A stretch of DNA of 64,000 bases from Callorhinus ursinus (GCF_003265705.1 NW_020313005.1:17845580-17909579), one strand, 5' to 3'. Numbered from the stretch's first letter, positions 11,480 through 22,390 are shown. Made by a program: numbers and translations. Notes: generated by a model from the letters alone, not told the origin.

Positions 11480-12045
11480 TCATCCAACCTGTTCCCCTCA
11501 AAATAATCAGAACAATCTTCTTGAAGCAAAAACTTGCCTTGTCACTACCTTTTCAAACTCGTTAGGTGTTTGCTACAGCCCATGAAAGAAAGTCCAAATT
11601 GCCTAAGGCAGTCCTATGAGGACTGGCATGATCTGGCCCTTGCTGAGTTCCAACCAAGTTCATCTCTTCGCCTTGGCCCTTCACCTCACCCTTCACTACC
11701 CACACCTCCATCTTTCACACACCACGCTCCCTTCCAATGGGAAGGGAAGATGCTGGAGAGTGCCATTCTCCTCCCTGCAGTTTGTATCTACCTGAATCCT
11801 CCTCATCCACCCAGGCCTCAGCCTTGACATGGTGTCCTCTAAGGAGCTCCCATGGCAGGCACCCCATGCCACCGTGCCGCCCATACTAATCAAGACACAG
11901 CTACATGGTCCCAACCTCCAGGCACTCTTGCAAACACTCATCAGATTCTCAAGTCTATGCTCCATTTGGGTCATCCACACTGGAATGTAAGCCCCATTAG
12001 AGCAGAACACTGCTATCACAGGACGAGGCCCAGTGCCTGGCAGAT
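11480..12045 (+). mobile_element. L2 LINE 3' portion
   Basis: A long sense L2 copy. Landmarks are 'aaagaaagtccaaattgcc', 'ggactggcatgatctggccc', 'catccacactggaatgtaag' and the terminal 'cccagtgcctggcagataat'. It ends near 12045, facing the inverted L2 that follows. Confidence 0.7.
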
Positions 12046-12084
12046 AATATGAAAAAATTGACCTACACTGGAAACAAATTAAGG

Positions 12085-12333
12085 TTTTGCCTGACCTGAT
12101 AAGTTGTTTAGATGGTAACCTACAGTTAGCATGAAGCCACCAATGGTGGGAGCAGGGCACTGGCCTAAAGGACGTAGAAAGGTCACTAGGGCCATGCAGT
12201 AGAGGAGGATGCGTTTGAGGACAGGGATCTGAGGCAGGCAGCCGGGCTTACTTAAATCATTAAGAAATGACAAGAGTCTGCTCTATCCAGTGGCAGCATG
12301 AATGTAGATACAAGACAAAAGTCACTCAATAAT
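12085..12333 (-). mobile_element. L2 LINE, antisense, left part
   Basis: Antisense L2 phrases such as 'ggtgggagcagggcac' and 'catgcagtagaggaggatg' precede the SINE and continue after it. The insertion of the Can-SINE at 12334 splits this copy. Confidence 0.4.
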
Positions 12334-12530
12334 GGGGCGCCTGGGTGGCTCAGTCAGTTAAGTGTCCAACTCTTGGTTTCGGCTCAGGTCATGATCTTGG
12401 GGTCTTGGGATGGAGTCTCATGTTGGGCTCTGTGCTGGGCATGGAGTCTGCTTGAGATTCTCGCCCTCTCCCTCTCTTTTGCCCCTCCCCCCTCAAATAA
12501 CTAACTAAATAAAATATGTAAAAAAAAACC
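12334..12530 (+). mobile_element. Can-SINE (carnivore tRNA-Lys SINE)
   Basis: The body starts 'ggggcgcctgggtggctcag', continues 'ggctcaggtcatgatcttgg', and has a pyrimidine-rich zone and an A-rich tail at 12511-12528. Imperfect flanking duplications 'actcaataat' (12324-12333) and 'attcaataat' (12531-12540) mark the target site. It inserted into an antisense L2. The tRNA-like head holds pol III box A and box B relics. Confidence 0.95.
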
Positions 12531-12540
12531 ATTCAATAAT

Positions 12541-12900
12541 AAACTCAGCATACAATGGAGAATAGGGAAGAGGGAGGAGTCTAGGATGACCCTTGGGTAT
12601 TGGGTTGAGGTGAACAGGTGGAACATGGGTTTAGGAATAAGAATTCATAAAATGAAGTTGGACATAGAGTCCTGTTTGGACCTTGTTAAATATGAGGTAC
12701 GTGGGAGACATACAGGTGGAAATGTCCAGCAGGCAGCTTGAGAATTAGATCTGGTGTCTGGAAAGGCCAGAAACATAAATTGGAGAGTTAGTGGCCCATA
12801 GGCTAGAATCACTGAAGTGGGATGAAATAATCCTTGATGTCTGTGTGGAGCCAAAGAGACTAGTGGGCTTATGAGAAAACCCCGAAAAATATAAGCATTT
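12541..12900 (-). mobile_element. L2 LINE, antisense, right part
   Basis: The sequence 'ggaggagtctaggatgaccc', 'gttggacatagagtcc', 'tatgaggtacgtgggagaca', 'ggtggaaatgtccagcagg' is the inverted 5' part of the commonly preserved L2 3' region. It continues the copy left of the SINE. Confidence 0.55.
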
Positions 12901-13075
12901 AAAAAACCACAGAGGACTCGTTGCCTTTCTTAACAGACTTCTGCCAACAGACCAGCCCACATTAGCTGGTCTGTGCACTTAGTGATGATATTATGCATTT
13001 TTGCACGAGCAAATTTAATAAATATGCTAATTTAATAAAATTTTATTGAGTGCCTACTTAGTTAAGTGGTTAGAT

Positions 13076-13250
13076 ATGCCCCCATGGGCTCCCATAATAC
13101 TCTGTATGTCTCCATCGGACCTTATCACTTTCTACTATAATCTTATTTGTCTTTTCATTAAATTATGAGCTTCTTGAGTCAGAAATTATGTATTTCAGGA
13201 CTCTCAGCCCTGCCCACCTAATGTTTGCTCAATAAATGTATGGATGAAGT
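13076..13250 (+). mobile_element. L2 3' end
   Basis: A sense L2 terminus: 'aattatgagcttcttgagtc', 'aggactctcagccctgcc', 'gtttgctcaataaatgtatg'. The AATAAA is preserved. Confidence 0.6.
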
Positions 13251-13354
13251 TCACCATTAGATGGGGAGGACAGATGTATGAAAATAATACTACAGAACAA
13301 ATCTACGGTCTTCAAAGACACAGTTGACTTGCTACTAGCCAAACGCAGTGGACT

Positions 13355-13373
13355 GTTTTTTTTTTTTTTTTAC
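13355..13373 (+). repeat. Poly(T) tract
   Basis: About 18 T residues; a low-complexity tract. Confidence 0.85.
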
Positions 13374-13389
13374 TATTGTTTCTTGTTGG

Positions 13390-14030
13390 CTAATTCTCTC
13401 TCCTTTAAAATTTCTCCCTACCTTTTAAAGATACCAATCTCTCTTGATTTATATTCTACTTCTATTATGCATCTCCTTTGCAGGCTTCTCTTTCCCAACC
13501 CTCTCACCCCTCCCCTAAATTTCTGATGTCTCCAAACCTCACACTTCTTTGTCGTTATTTACATCCACCCTCAGAAATCTGCACACAATATCTTCATCTA
13601 TCATTTGCAAACACTGATTACAAAAGCCTCCTTTGTAGCTGAGAACTTCCATATAGCCAACTACTTCCTGGACTTGTACAATGGGAGGCCCAGCACCTGA
13701 AGACCCCATTACCCAAGCAAAAAAATGAAGGGATTGTTCTAGATGCATTCCTTGTCCCCCAGGTATAACTGCTGACAACAAACTGCCAGTTCTACCTTTT
13801 AACTTTCCCTCCTGTCCATTGCACTGCTCTTGCCTTGCATGAGATCTTTCATCCCTTCCCAATGAATGAAACAGACTCCTAAGAATCCACTTCACTCTCA
13901 CACTCTCCTTGCCAAACTGTTTGCCAGAGTGGGTGTACAATGTTGCAAATCTATTCCATGGCATTTCCTCCTTCCTCCGGAGGCTTCTTCTCTTCTTTGA
14001 GATAAAATTTAAATTTCTTTAAATCATTCT
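13390..14030 (+). mobile_element. Possible L2 LINE body fragment
   Basis: Pyrimidine-rich sense sequence with L2-like phrases ('ctccaaacctcacacttc', 'ctcctaagaatccacttc', 'gagataaaatttaaattt'). No clean end is visible. An antisense frame of 141 codons (13539-13964) covers it without a recognisable domain. Confidence 0.35.
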
Positions 14031-14040
14031 CATTCTATCT

Positions 14041-14170
14041 GGGCATTAGAATCATTACTGGACTTTTTAAAATGCAGGTCCTGGAGCTCATCTTAGATCT
14101 AATGAATCAGAATGCTGAGCAGGTAAAGCCCAGATATATACTGGGGTATGGCTCCCAAACTCCAGAAGCT
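14041..14170 (+). mobile_element. MER5A-like DNA transposon remnant
   Basis: MER5A order is visible: 'gcattagaatcattactgga', 'tttttaaaatgcaggtcctg', 'aatgaatcagaatgctgagc', then 'atggctcccaaactccag' as the far end. It is a non-autonomous hAT relic. Confidence 0.6.
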
Positions 14171-14563
14171 ATAGTGATGTGCTTCCATCAGCTGACTGTT
14201 ATTTGTGACCCACCTATATTCTAGGTATATCTTGTAAAATTCACAGTCTCTTTCTCTGGGGATTTCCAATGCACCCACTCCTTTGAAGTCTTTTGGTCAC
14301 AGAAACAGTGTTCATGCAGCAAAACCAGCTTCTAGCCACAGGCAGAGTGGAACAAGTGTAGGCACCAGACTCAAGCTGACCAAACCAAATTCCTTTCAAA
14401 GAGAATTTGTAAATGAACACAGAGAGACATTCAATCTGTCCAGGTGGCTTTATATGTAAGACGTAACATCTTGGAGTATGGTCTTGCCTTCTGTGTTCCA
14501 TTATCCAGATTGGAAAAGTAGATAAACAATTGTGCATTAATGAGGAGTATAAATGACTCATAA

Positions 14564-15361
14564 AGAGAACAGCAGAACCACACGACCCAGCAATTGCACT
14601 ACTGGGTATTTACCCCAAAGATACAAATGTAGGGATCCGAAGGGGTTCGTGCACCCCAATGATTATAGCAGCAATGTCCACAATAACCAAACTATGGAAA
14701 GAGCCAAGATGTCCATCGACAGAAGAATGGATAAAGATGTGGTATATATACACGATGGAATACTATGCAGCCATCAAAAGGAATGAGAGCTTGCCATTTG
14801 CAACAATGTGGATAGAACTGGAGGGTGTTATGCTGAGCGAAATAAGTCAATCAGAGAAAGACATGTATCATATGATCTCACTGATACGAGGAATTCTTAA
14901 TCTCAGGAAACAAACTGAGGGTTGCTGGAGTGGTGGGGGGTGGGAGGGATGGAGTGTCTGGGTGATAGTCATTGGGGAGGGTATTTGCTATGGTGAGTGC
15001 TGTGAATTGTGTAAGACTGTTGAATCACAGACCTGTACCTCTGAAACAAATAATACATTATATGTTAAAAAAAAAAAGAAGATAGCAGGAAGGGAAAAAT
15101 GAAGGGGGAAATTGGAGGGGGAGATGAACCATGAGAGACTATGGACTCTGAAAAACAAACTGAGGGTTCTAGAGGGGAGGGAGGTGGGGGGATGGGTTAG
15201 CCTGGTGATGGGTATTAAAGAGAGCACGTATAGCATGGAGCACTGGGTGTTATACACAAACAATGAATCATGGAACACTACATCAAAAACTAATGATGTA
15301 ATGTATGGTGATTAACATAACATAATAAAATTAAAAAAAAAAAGAGAGAGAACAGCAGAAC
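14564..15361 (+). mobile_element. L1 LINE, 5'-truncated, with target-site duplication
   Basis: A carnivore L1 insertion bounded by an exact 15 bp duplication, 'agagaacagcagaac', at 14564-14578 and 15347-15361. The left part encodes the C-terminal end of ORF2: the reading frame around 14659-14870 contains 'RCPSTEEWIKMWYIYTMEYY', a hallmark of L1 ORF2. The 3' UTR follows, with an inner A-run at 15067-15077 and a second terminal module ending in 'cataataaaatt' and poly(A) at 15332-15343. The insertion is only about 770 bases long and is not capable of movement. Confidence 0.95.
14659..14890 (+). pseudogene. L1 ORF2 C-terminal fragment
   Basis: The only recognisable protein relic in this L1. The frame starts inside the protein, reads 'RCPSTEEWIKMWYIYTMEYY' and 'AAIKRNESLPFATMWIELEG', and ends near the natural ORF2 stop region; the nominal frame runs on into the 3' UTR to 15102. 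The endonuclease and reverse transcriptase domains are absent because of 5' truncation. Confidence 0.85.
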
Positions 15362-15569
15362 AGGGGTCCCTGATGGCATTCTTGTTCTCAGTGGCAATCT
15401 ATTTTTGAAGACAAGCTAGAGTCTAGCATTTGTACTCCAAGAGATCATCCAATATTTTTAAGCGAGTCTCCTTTCTTGCCTGAGCTACTGTGTTCCCATA
15501 CATAAGTCCCAAATCACACAGATTAATAAACGTGGCTTATAAGAGCTTCATAAATTTGATTTCTATCTC
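15362..15569. other. Unique non-coding sequence
   Basis: The flank of the L1 insertion; nothing recognised. Confidence 0.4.
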
Positions 15570-16005
15570 CCCTGCTGCAGCCATTCCCATCCTTTCTCCT
15601 CCTCCCAAGTCTCCCCCAGCCTCACCATACTTAAGGACTTGCCATGACTATTTGTCCAGGCTGCTTCTGGCCTATTTTCTTGTGTGCATACTATGACATG
15701 TACATGTCTAGAATGCCCTTCCCCCGCTTTTCAAAATCTTGGTCATTAGCCTTCTCATCCATGAAATTAATGGAAAAGCTTACCAGGATGTTTAAACCTA
15801 GAAAATGTATTCTTTTGTGCCCCAAAGGAGCTTGTACTTATACCGGACATCACTTTTGTCACAAGGCACTGGAGTCATTGGTTGACTTGTCTCCACTGGA
15901 CTTAAAGATGAAGGGGAAGAGCTGTGCTTATAACCTTGGCTCTCAATCAGTTAGCACAGCTCTGGGCACAAAGAATGACCTCATGGAATATTTACTGAGG
16001 GGCTG
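15570..16005 (+). mobile_element. L2 LINE fragment
   Basis: Sense L2-like phrases: 'tgtctagaatgcccttcccc', 'cagctctgggcacaaagaat', 'catggaatatttactgagg'. The copy is diverged, and the 120-codon frame at 15644-16006 across it is not a gene. Confidence 0.4.
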
Positions 16006-16535
16006 AAGTAATCATTTAAAGAATCACTTTTTAATTACCAATTAATCAGAAGAGGATGCCAAAAGAAGAAAAGGTCAAAAAAGTGACTGTCTGTGGCTTG
16101 TAATGACCTCCAATCTCTGAACTCTCTTGTTATAGAACTAGTATTCTCAACTATGCAACAAAGTAGATGGTTTTTTTTCCCCAATATTAGGGAAAATAAA
16201 GTAGGTCAGATGGAGAAACGTTCTTTTCAACCCTGTTTTGGGAGCATCTCCCCAAGATCGTTCAACTCATCTCTTCAACAAGAACTCCTGACAGCCGGAA
16301 GGATACTGCATTTCCTCTATAGTATATGCTCAAGTACTAAATGTATATCAAACATGAATCAAACTGAATGAATCATCGAGTCTACTTACTGTGCAGTATT
16401 GGTTTTCCTTGTACCTAAAATCAATGTTCTTGCATAGATTAGAGACTGTGTATATCACACATATAGAATGTGATTTATCAGGCAACTAGGTTTAGAGCCC
16501 ACCCACTCTAAAAGCAAATATTCAAAATGAAACAC
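16006..16535. other. Unique non-coding sequence
   Basis: AT-rich unique sequence. No element or gene recognised. Confidence 0.4.
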
Positions 16536-16575
16536 TACATATATATTTATATATATATTTATATATATATATTTT
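16536..16575. repeat. (AT)n-rich simple repeat
   Basis: Runs of TATATATA separated by TTT. The sequence is nearly self-complementary and can fold back. Confidence 0.8.
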
Positions 16576-17129
16576 GGAGTAGAGCATGCATGTGGAAAAT
16601 AGTTTATAGAGCTCAGTTTTTGCCTCGTAGGAGATGAAAATGTGATCCTTTGCTAGCTCAGACAAAATCCTCCATGCTACATTAGGCTAGATAGCAAATT
16701 TTGTACTTGCAAGCTTATATCAAAACTGTATATCTGAAATCTTAATAATGCAGGAAGGTGGATTGTTTCTCCTCTCTGTTCAGGTTTACATCAACAGAAT
16801 CAGAACTAATTCCTGATTTGAAACTCAGCAGTTTTAGCCAGATTTGTAAGAATATTTTGTTAAGGTTCTGCAGAGGACAGAAGAAGCTTGACTTTGTACA
16901 TACACACACATACATGTATATGCCAAAAATGAGAATATTAATAAAATAACATAAAATAATGATTATATTCACAGACAGAAAGAACTCCTGTGGTTCAATA
17001 TTGGTCACCTGAAGAAATATGAAATATATAAATGAAAATTTTAAACAAATTCTCCAGCATCCCATAGCTGGACATTTTCATTTTTCATTTTAGTTTCTGA
17101 TGTAATACAGACACTCACATATGTAGCAT
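16576..17129. other. Unique AT-rich sequence
   Basis: No recognised repeat. The antisense frame at 16742-17065 (107 codons) is hydrophobic only because the DNA is AT-rich. Confidence 0.4.
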
Positions 17130-17330
17130 GGCCCTGAAGAGTATCAGATTTAGATTTAGGTTAGAAGAAGAGTCAGATTTAGATCAGTTTAAATTTAGAA
17201 TTTGTCATTTACCAACTATGAGACTTGAAAATGTTAAAAAAAAATAGCCTTAGGATTTTTTTTTCTTATAAAGCACAGTGAATAACATCTATTCTGCCAA
17301 ACTTTTGGTTATTTTTGAGGATCAAAATCA
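17130..17330 (+). mobile_element. Possible MIR remnant
   Basis: Weak sense MIR order: 'gaatttgtcatttaccaact', 'atgagacttgaaaatgtt', then 'tttttgaggatcaaaatca'. A-rich and T-rich expansions interrupt it. Confidence 0.35.
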
Positions 17331-17639
17331 ATATGAACTAATTATTCTAATGTTCAGACCTCAATATTCCAACTATATATAATAACAGGATGGGGTATAT
17401 TGTTTTATTGTTCCAAGTGTTTGCAGCTTCTCCCAATGAAAAGATTATACATTTTACCCCACTGTCATGAGTCTTGGTCATTTGACTTGCTTTGGGCAAT
17501 GCAATGGGAGTAGAAATTTCATGTGGCACTGTAAAAAGGAAACGTTAAGAAACCTCATGTGGTTCTGCTGTTCTTTTCCCTCTGGAGCAAGACTGCACAT
17601 AACAAATAAAACCTACTCCTTCAGACTTTGGTCTAAGAA

Positions 17640-17800
17640 TTAAATAAATAAATGTGAGTGTGTGTGTGTTCATCTTTACATGCATGCATGATTATAAATA
17701 AAAAATAAATACATAAATATTATATAACCATATATAAACATACTCACATATTATATAAACATATGCATATGTACATGCATATGTGAGTGTGTGTTTATTC
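17640..17800. repeat. Mixed TAAA / TG / ATAT simple repeat
   Basis: TAAATAAATAAA, then TGTGTGTGTG, then runs of ATATAA and ATGCATATG. Low complexity throughout. Confidence 0.75.
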
Positions 17801-17950
17801 CCCAAAAAAAGAGTATTTCATTTTGAATCTTTGGTTTTAGACAGGGTGGGTTATTCAGTTACCTGATAAATCACATTCCTTATGTGTGATATACGGTCTC
17901 TTATACCACGCATACAAAAGTATGTGTGCATGCTTGCATGCATGCACATT

Positions 17951-17952
17951 TA

Positions 17953-17983
<31 letters not shown>

Positions 17984-18060
17984 ATATGTGTATACACATA
18001 TATATATGGGTACATATATGTGTGTGTGTGTGTGTGTGTATAGAGAGAGAGAAAGAGAAA
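17951..18060. repeat. Compound (TAAA)n-(TA)n-(TG)n-(GA)n microsatellite
   Basis: Nine or so TAAA units (17952-17986) are followed by TATATATA (18000-18008), a TG run (18019-18038) and a GA run (18042-18060). Frames on the minus strand here give false tandem peptides such as IYLFIYLFIYLF. Confidence 0.9.
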
Positions 18061-18175
18061 GAATCACACACACGCAGTTGCAAGCCACCTCTGTGCTTGT
18101 AAGCCACTGACATTTTGGGGACATTTGTTACTACAACATAACTTAGCCAAAGCTGACTAATACACCTTAGAACCT

Positions 18176-19459
18176 CTCTTAATTAATTTTCACTGAAATA
18201 CCCACCAGATTAACAGATGCCCTATTTCCTCTGAAAAACATAGTGAAAGCCCAGAATCATTAGACTAATACTTAGTACATTAGCACTTTTCTGATCCCCA
18301 AGTTAGGTGAATAATTACCAAGAATCAGTTTCTTGTATATCATGTATAACTATTGTGATTTTATATTGTAATTTTATAAGTTAAATACTTTGGAAAAACT
18401 TTCCAAGAACAAATCACTAAATAAATGGCTGTTGATTTTTCAAATGATGAAATGTATATGAAAGTGTCATATAAATTGCAAATTTCTGTGTTGATGTATT
18501 AGTTGATACTAATTTGTCAATTAGTATATTTCTGAGCAGATACTTTTTTTAACAAAGCACCATGCTGGGGACAACATGAAGCATGTAACACAGAACTATC
18601 TTCAAAGGATATTCAGCCCACTATATCAGAAAAGGGAATCAGCAGCAGCACATTCAGCATCATATCTCAGTGATTGATCATAGTGCCAATAAATTCTATT
18701 GTATCAATTAAATCAAAATAAACGAAAGAAAAATGGTGCAGAATGTTCCGGGCTACTCTTGCTAGATTTACAGGGCCAGAAAGGTGATGTCTCTTTCTAT
18801 TTTGTTTTGTGTTTATATATCTTAGTTTGTCATTTATCCATTCTAAAATAATATAATTTCATTAAGTATAGGCTTAAAATAAGGAAATATATATTAATGG
18901 TTTGGGTATTATGTTTTAGTCCTCGAAAGTCTATGTAAAATAGAAGGATTCTGTTTGAAGTCTGCTTGTCAGAGGTCTTGTTGCCTAAGCTCAGCTGCCC
19001 AACTCTTCTGGCAATCAATTCATCAGACCCAGATAACTGTTAAAATGAAGGTACGGCCCAGGGAGCCACACATAACAATTTCTCTAGAGAATCCCTGATT
19101 TAAATGGATAAAGCAACTCTCATTTCTCTGACTTGGGGGAAAAAACCTGATCTGAAGCAAAAAAGGTGATAAAACACACAAACCTTCCTTTACCATGTCT
19201 AGAACCATCATTCACATGGAATGCTTTTAACAAAGGAAACCCACTACCACAATCAATATGTCATCAGGCTACACAAGTGGCCCTCTTTTAACTTATAAAT
19301 GTCTTTTTAAGATGGCAGAAAGGAGAGAGCAATGCTATATCCCCACAAACCCAGCGTCCAGCCAAGTAAGAGGAACACAAATTCCCCAGGGACAGGGGGA
19401 TACCATTCAATACCCCCAGTTCAAATCAGTTCATGGAAAGAGATATAAACATATGTTCC
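18176..19459. other. Unique AT-rich sequence
   Basis: No repeat family recognised with confidence, and no credible coding region. Confidence 0.4.
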
Positions 19460-19560
19460 CTAAGCGTAAAAAGCATGCTGAAGGCATCTATGTTTTCAGT
19501 GCTGAGCCCACTGCCTGATACATAACTAGAGCTCAGTAATTATTTCCTAAGTGAATGACA
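19460..19560 (+). mobile_element. L2 3'-end fragment
   Basis: The tail reads 'gagcccactgcctgatacat', 'agctcagtaattatttccta', 'agtgaatgac', matching the L2 terminus in order. Confidence 0.45.
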
Positions 19561-19734
19561 ATGACTGACCAATTGATGGATGGTTGGAGGATTATTATGA
19601 ATAAAACCACACATTAGAGCACTTTTACTTCCCTTTTCAGCCTCATCATAAAATGCCAAGCATCAGGATTATTTGATAGAAACCTAAATTATATGAGTAT
19701 ATTGCCTGAGTGGGTGAAATGTTTATTACTTAAA

Positions 19735-19815
19735 TTTTTTCCTTATATCCACATCATTCAAGGCCTAACTGAAATGTTATCTCCTCAATAAAGTCTTCCT
19801 AATCCTTGGCATGTC
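19735..19815 (+). mobile_element. L2 fragment
   Basis: The stretch 'aaggcctaactgaaatgtta', 'tctcctcaataaagtcttcc' and 'taatccttgg' matches the L2 motif that usually reads 'ctcaaatgtcacctcc...gccttccctga'. Confidence 0.5.
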
Positions 19816-19936
19816 ATCCTGGACCCCAGTACCTTTCAACACCAGGGAACAGGACAAAGAGCAAATACTTTCAAATTCTGCTTTGCAACCCATTTGTTTT
19901 GCTGCAAAAACAATTTAATGGGTCAAAATCAAATTA

Positions 19937-20168
19937 AGAAATAGGAATGGGGGGCACCTGGGTGGCTCAGTTGGTTAAGCGACTGCCTTCGGCTCAGGTC
20001 ATGATCCTGGAGTCCTGGGATCGAGTCCCACATCGGCCTCCCTGCTCAGCGGGGAGTCTGCTTCTCCCTCTGACCCTCCTCCCTCTCATGCTCTCTCTCT
20101 CTCTCTCATTCTCTCTCTCAAATAAATAAATAAATAAAATCTTTAAAAAAAAAGAAATAGGAATGGGG
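19937..20168 (+). mobile_element. Can-SINE with 16 bp target-site duplication
   Basis: A complete copy close to the consensus: 'gcacctgggtggctcagttg', 'gccttcggctcaggtcatga', box B-like 'gggatcgagtccc' (about 20017-20029), a CT-rich zone, then AAATAAA repeats and 'atctttaaaa'. The exact duplication 'agaaataggaatgggg' lies at 19937-19952 and 20153-20168. Exact duplication and near-consensus body make it one of the younger insertions here. The 60-codon frame through it is not a gene. Confidence 0.97.
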
Positions 20169-20344
20169 TGGAATGAAATTCAACAGAACAGAGTAGGAAA
20201 TATTAGAAAGCTTTACACAAAACAAAGTAAATACTTCTGTGTGTCTCTGTGTACACATATACAAATGTGCACGCACCTGTCAGTACATTACAATTAAAAT
20301 ATGGCTATTTCTATAGGTAGATATGAAGAAGTTTATAGATCACT

Positions 20345-20480
20345 GTTGTAGACCTGGTTACTCTCTTGTTTCTGCCACTTGTTAGTCATGTAACTTTAGA
20401 CAAATAAGTCTGCCTTTTGGAGCATCATGTCTGTAATCTGTAAAAGGGAGATTTGCTACCTGTTCTTCTAGGTGATGTTG
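20345..20480 (+). mobile_element. MIR SINE remnant
   Basis: Sense MIR order: 'tttctgccacttgttagtca', 'tgtaactttagacaaataag', 'ctgtaatctgtaaaaggga'. Confidence 0.6.
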
Positions 20481-20574
20481 TACCTTTTCTGGCTGTATTC
20501 TTTCCTTTTCCAACAACCCACACAGTACTTCCCATTCTGGACCTCAATCTCTCTCTTTTACGTACACACACATA

Positions 20575-21105
20575 CACACAATGTAATATTATCCAGTTTC
20601 AAGAAAGAAGGAAATCCTATCATTTGCGACAACACAGATAAACCTGGAGGTCATTATGCTAAGTGAAATAAGCCAGAGGAAAACAAAAACTGCATGGTAT
20701 AACTTATAAGTGGAATAAAAATAAAAATCAAACTTATAGGAACAGAGAGTAGAAAAGTTGTTGCCAAGGGCTGAGAGGTGGAGGAAATAGGGAGAGGTTG
20801 ATAAAAGGCTATAGACTTTCACATATAAGATGGAAAAGGCATGAGGATCTACCGTATAACACAGTAACTATGGTTGATAACACTGTGTTGTATAATTGAA
20901 GTTTATTAAGAGAGTAGCAAACTGACCTCATCAAAAAAAAAAAAAAGTAAATATGAGAGGTGAGGGAAATGTTAATTAACTCCAGGGGAGGCAGGAATTC
21001 TCTTACAATGTATACATATGTCAAACAATCATGTTGTATGCTTTCAATATCCTACAATTTTGTCAATTAGACCTCAATAAAGCTGGAATAAATTAACCCT
21101 ACTGA
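20575..21105 (+). mobile_element. L1 LINE 3' end (older subfamily)
   Basis: Typical L1 tail text on the plus strand: 'atttgcgacaacacagataa', 'cattatgctaagtgaaataa', 'gccaagggctgagaggtgga', 'gtataattgaagtttattaa', and the terminal 'gacctcaataaagctgg'. It includes an inner A-run at 20933-20946. Only the extreme end of ORF2 and the 3' UTR remain. Confidence 0.85.
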
Positions 21106-21584
21106 AAAAATAAAATGAATAGATGGTAAAAAAAAAAAAAAGCAAACATTATAAACAAGTGTAGGAATGAAATGGAACAAAAACTATTCCTGTCGTCGGC
21201 AAAGCGATTTAAGATCTGGGGAAAAGAAAATTAAGCTTTTGTGTAAGGTACATTTTAAGGCATGTATGTTTAAAGAGGATGTAAAATTTAACACACCAGA
21301 TGACTTTCCTCCAATTTCTGCTATGCTATTTTATGTTAATAGCCAGCATAGACATATCCCTTGGGGCTTCATTCTTAGTGGCCAAAGGACCTGTCAGGGT
21401 TGAGGTTTCAACTTTGAAACAGTTTCCAATAGACCAGATGGGGTTCTTTGGAAAAGAGTCTAGGTTTCCTGAGAGATGATTCTAATTCAAAGAAAATTCA
21501 GACCCAAAGAGATTCAGCACAGTTCAGTCCAAAACAAGGTCAGATTTCAAAAGTCCTCAATTCAGAGGAGAAATAACTACAAAT
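21106..21584. other. Unique non-coding sequence
   Basis: Starts with an A-run (21129-21141) downstream of the L1. Nothing else recognised. Confidence 0.4.
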
Positions 21585-21765
21585 ACTAATTCATTTATTC
21601 TCTGTTTATTGAGCACTTATTGGGTACCTTCGGGGCTATTTAGAGTGAGCGGGAAGTGAAGGGAACTTAACACTTACCCAGTACCTATGTGTGTTATCAT
21701 CATGATGGGCCCTTTGCATAGCCCATGCAATCCTTACCACAAAACATAGTGGGTATTTGAGAGAT
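21585..21765 (-). mobile_element. L2 tail followed by MIR remnant
   Basis: 'attcatttattctctgttta' and 'ttgagcacttattgggtacc' form an inverted L2 end. It runs into an inverted MIR piece with 'gtgtgttatcatcatgatgg' and 'gcccatgcaatccttaccac'. Confidence 0.4.
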
Positions 21766-21769
21766 TGGT

Positions 21770-22310
21770 GGCTCTTCAACAAACCTTGCTTTCTCTTCTT
21801 GGGCACTTCACTAGATGCCATTTCCCACCTTCTCTTGCCATTATGTGTGATACAATAACCAAGTTCTACCCCGGGGGAATGAAGGTAGATGTGACATTCA
21901 CAACTTCCCAGGCCTGGCCCTTTAAAGCCTCCTTCATGTGTTGCTCTATGTCCTCCTCTTCCCCCAGCTAGAAGCTGGCACCCATGGCCAACTTAGAAGT
22001 CACACGGTGAAGGTAGAAAAGCCTCCAAAATGCAGCATCCCTGAATAAGCACAAAAGGCAGAGCCTCCCCACTTTACAACCAGTAACATGACATATAGCC
22101 ATTAAATGGTGAGAGACAAATGCCTACTGTAAAGCCACAAAGATTTGGGGATTTATTTATCACAATAACTAGTGTGGCCCTAATTAATATCAAGATTGGT
22201 ACCAGGAGTAGAGCTTTGGCATAACCCAAAAATATGTGTTAATGGCTTTTGTAGTGGGGCAATGGATGTCAATGAAACAGTGTGAGCTAGAAGCCTGGCT
22301 ATCCCTGTTT
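21770..22310 (+). mobile_element. Ancient LTR-like remnant
   Basis: Phrases 'acttcccaggcctggccctt', 'tgtaaagccacaaagatttg', 'gggatttatttatcacaata' and the downstream 'gattggtaccaggagtagag' match a widespread old mammalian LTR followed by the start of its inner part. The family name is uncertain. Confidence 0.45.
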
Positions 22311-22390
22311 TGAAATAGCAAACATTTGGTAAAACTGTCATTTCTGATCATTTCTAAAGCTAACTAAGTGCCAACCAAGCCCATAGCTCT

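Larger units (their letters stand above)
17395..18175. mobile_element. MaLR-type LTR-like remnant split by microsatellites
   Basis: The left part has 'gtcatttgacttgctttggg' and 'caatgcaatgggagtagaaa'. The right part has 'taagccactgacattttggg' followed by 'gctgactaatacac', a common end of old mammalian LTRs. Between them about 420 bases of simple repeats have grown. Orientation and exact family are uncertain. Confidence 0.45.

Noticed and set aside
11696..12160. 154-codon minus-strand frame
   Set aside because: It lies antisense to a clear L2 LINE and has no recognisable domain.
13539..13964. 141-codon minus-strand frame
   Set aside because: It overlaps a probable L2 fragment and has no recognisable product.
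17855..18124. Minus-strand peptides with tandem YLFIYLF and THTHTH repeats
   Set aside because: They are translations of TAAA and TG microsatellites.
19949..20152. tRNA-like head with box A and box B
   Set aside because: It is the tRNA-derived part of a SINE, not a functional tRNA gene; the same applies to the other eight copies.
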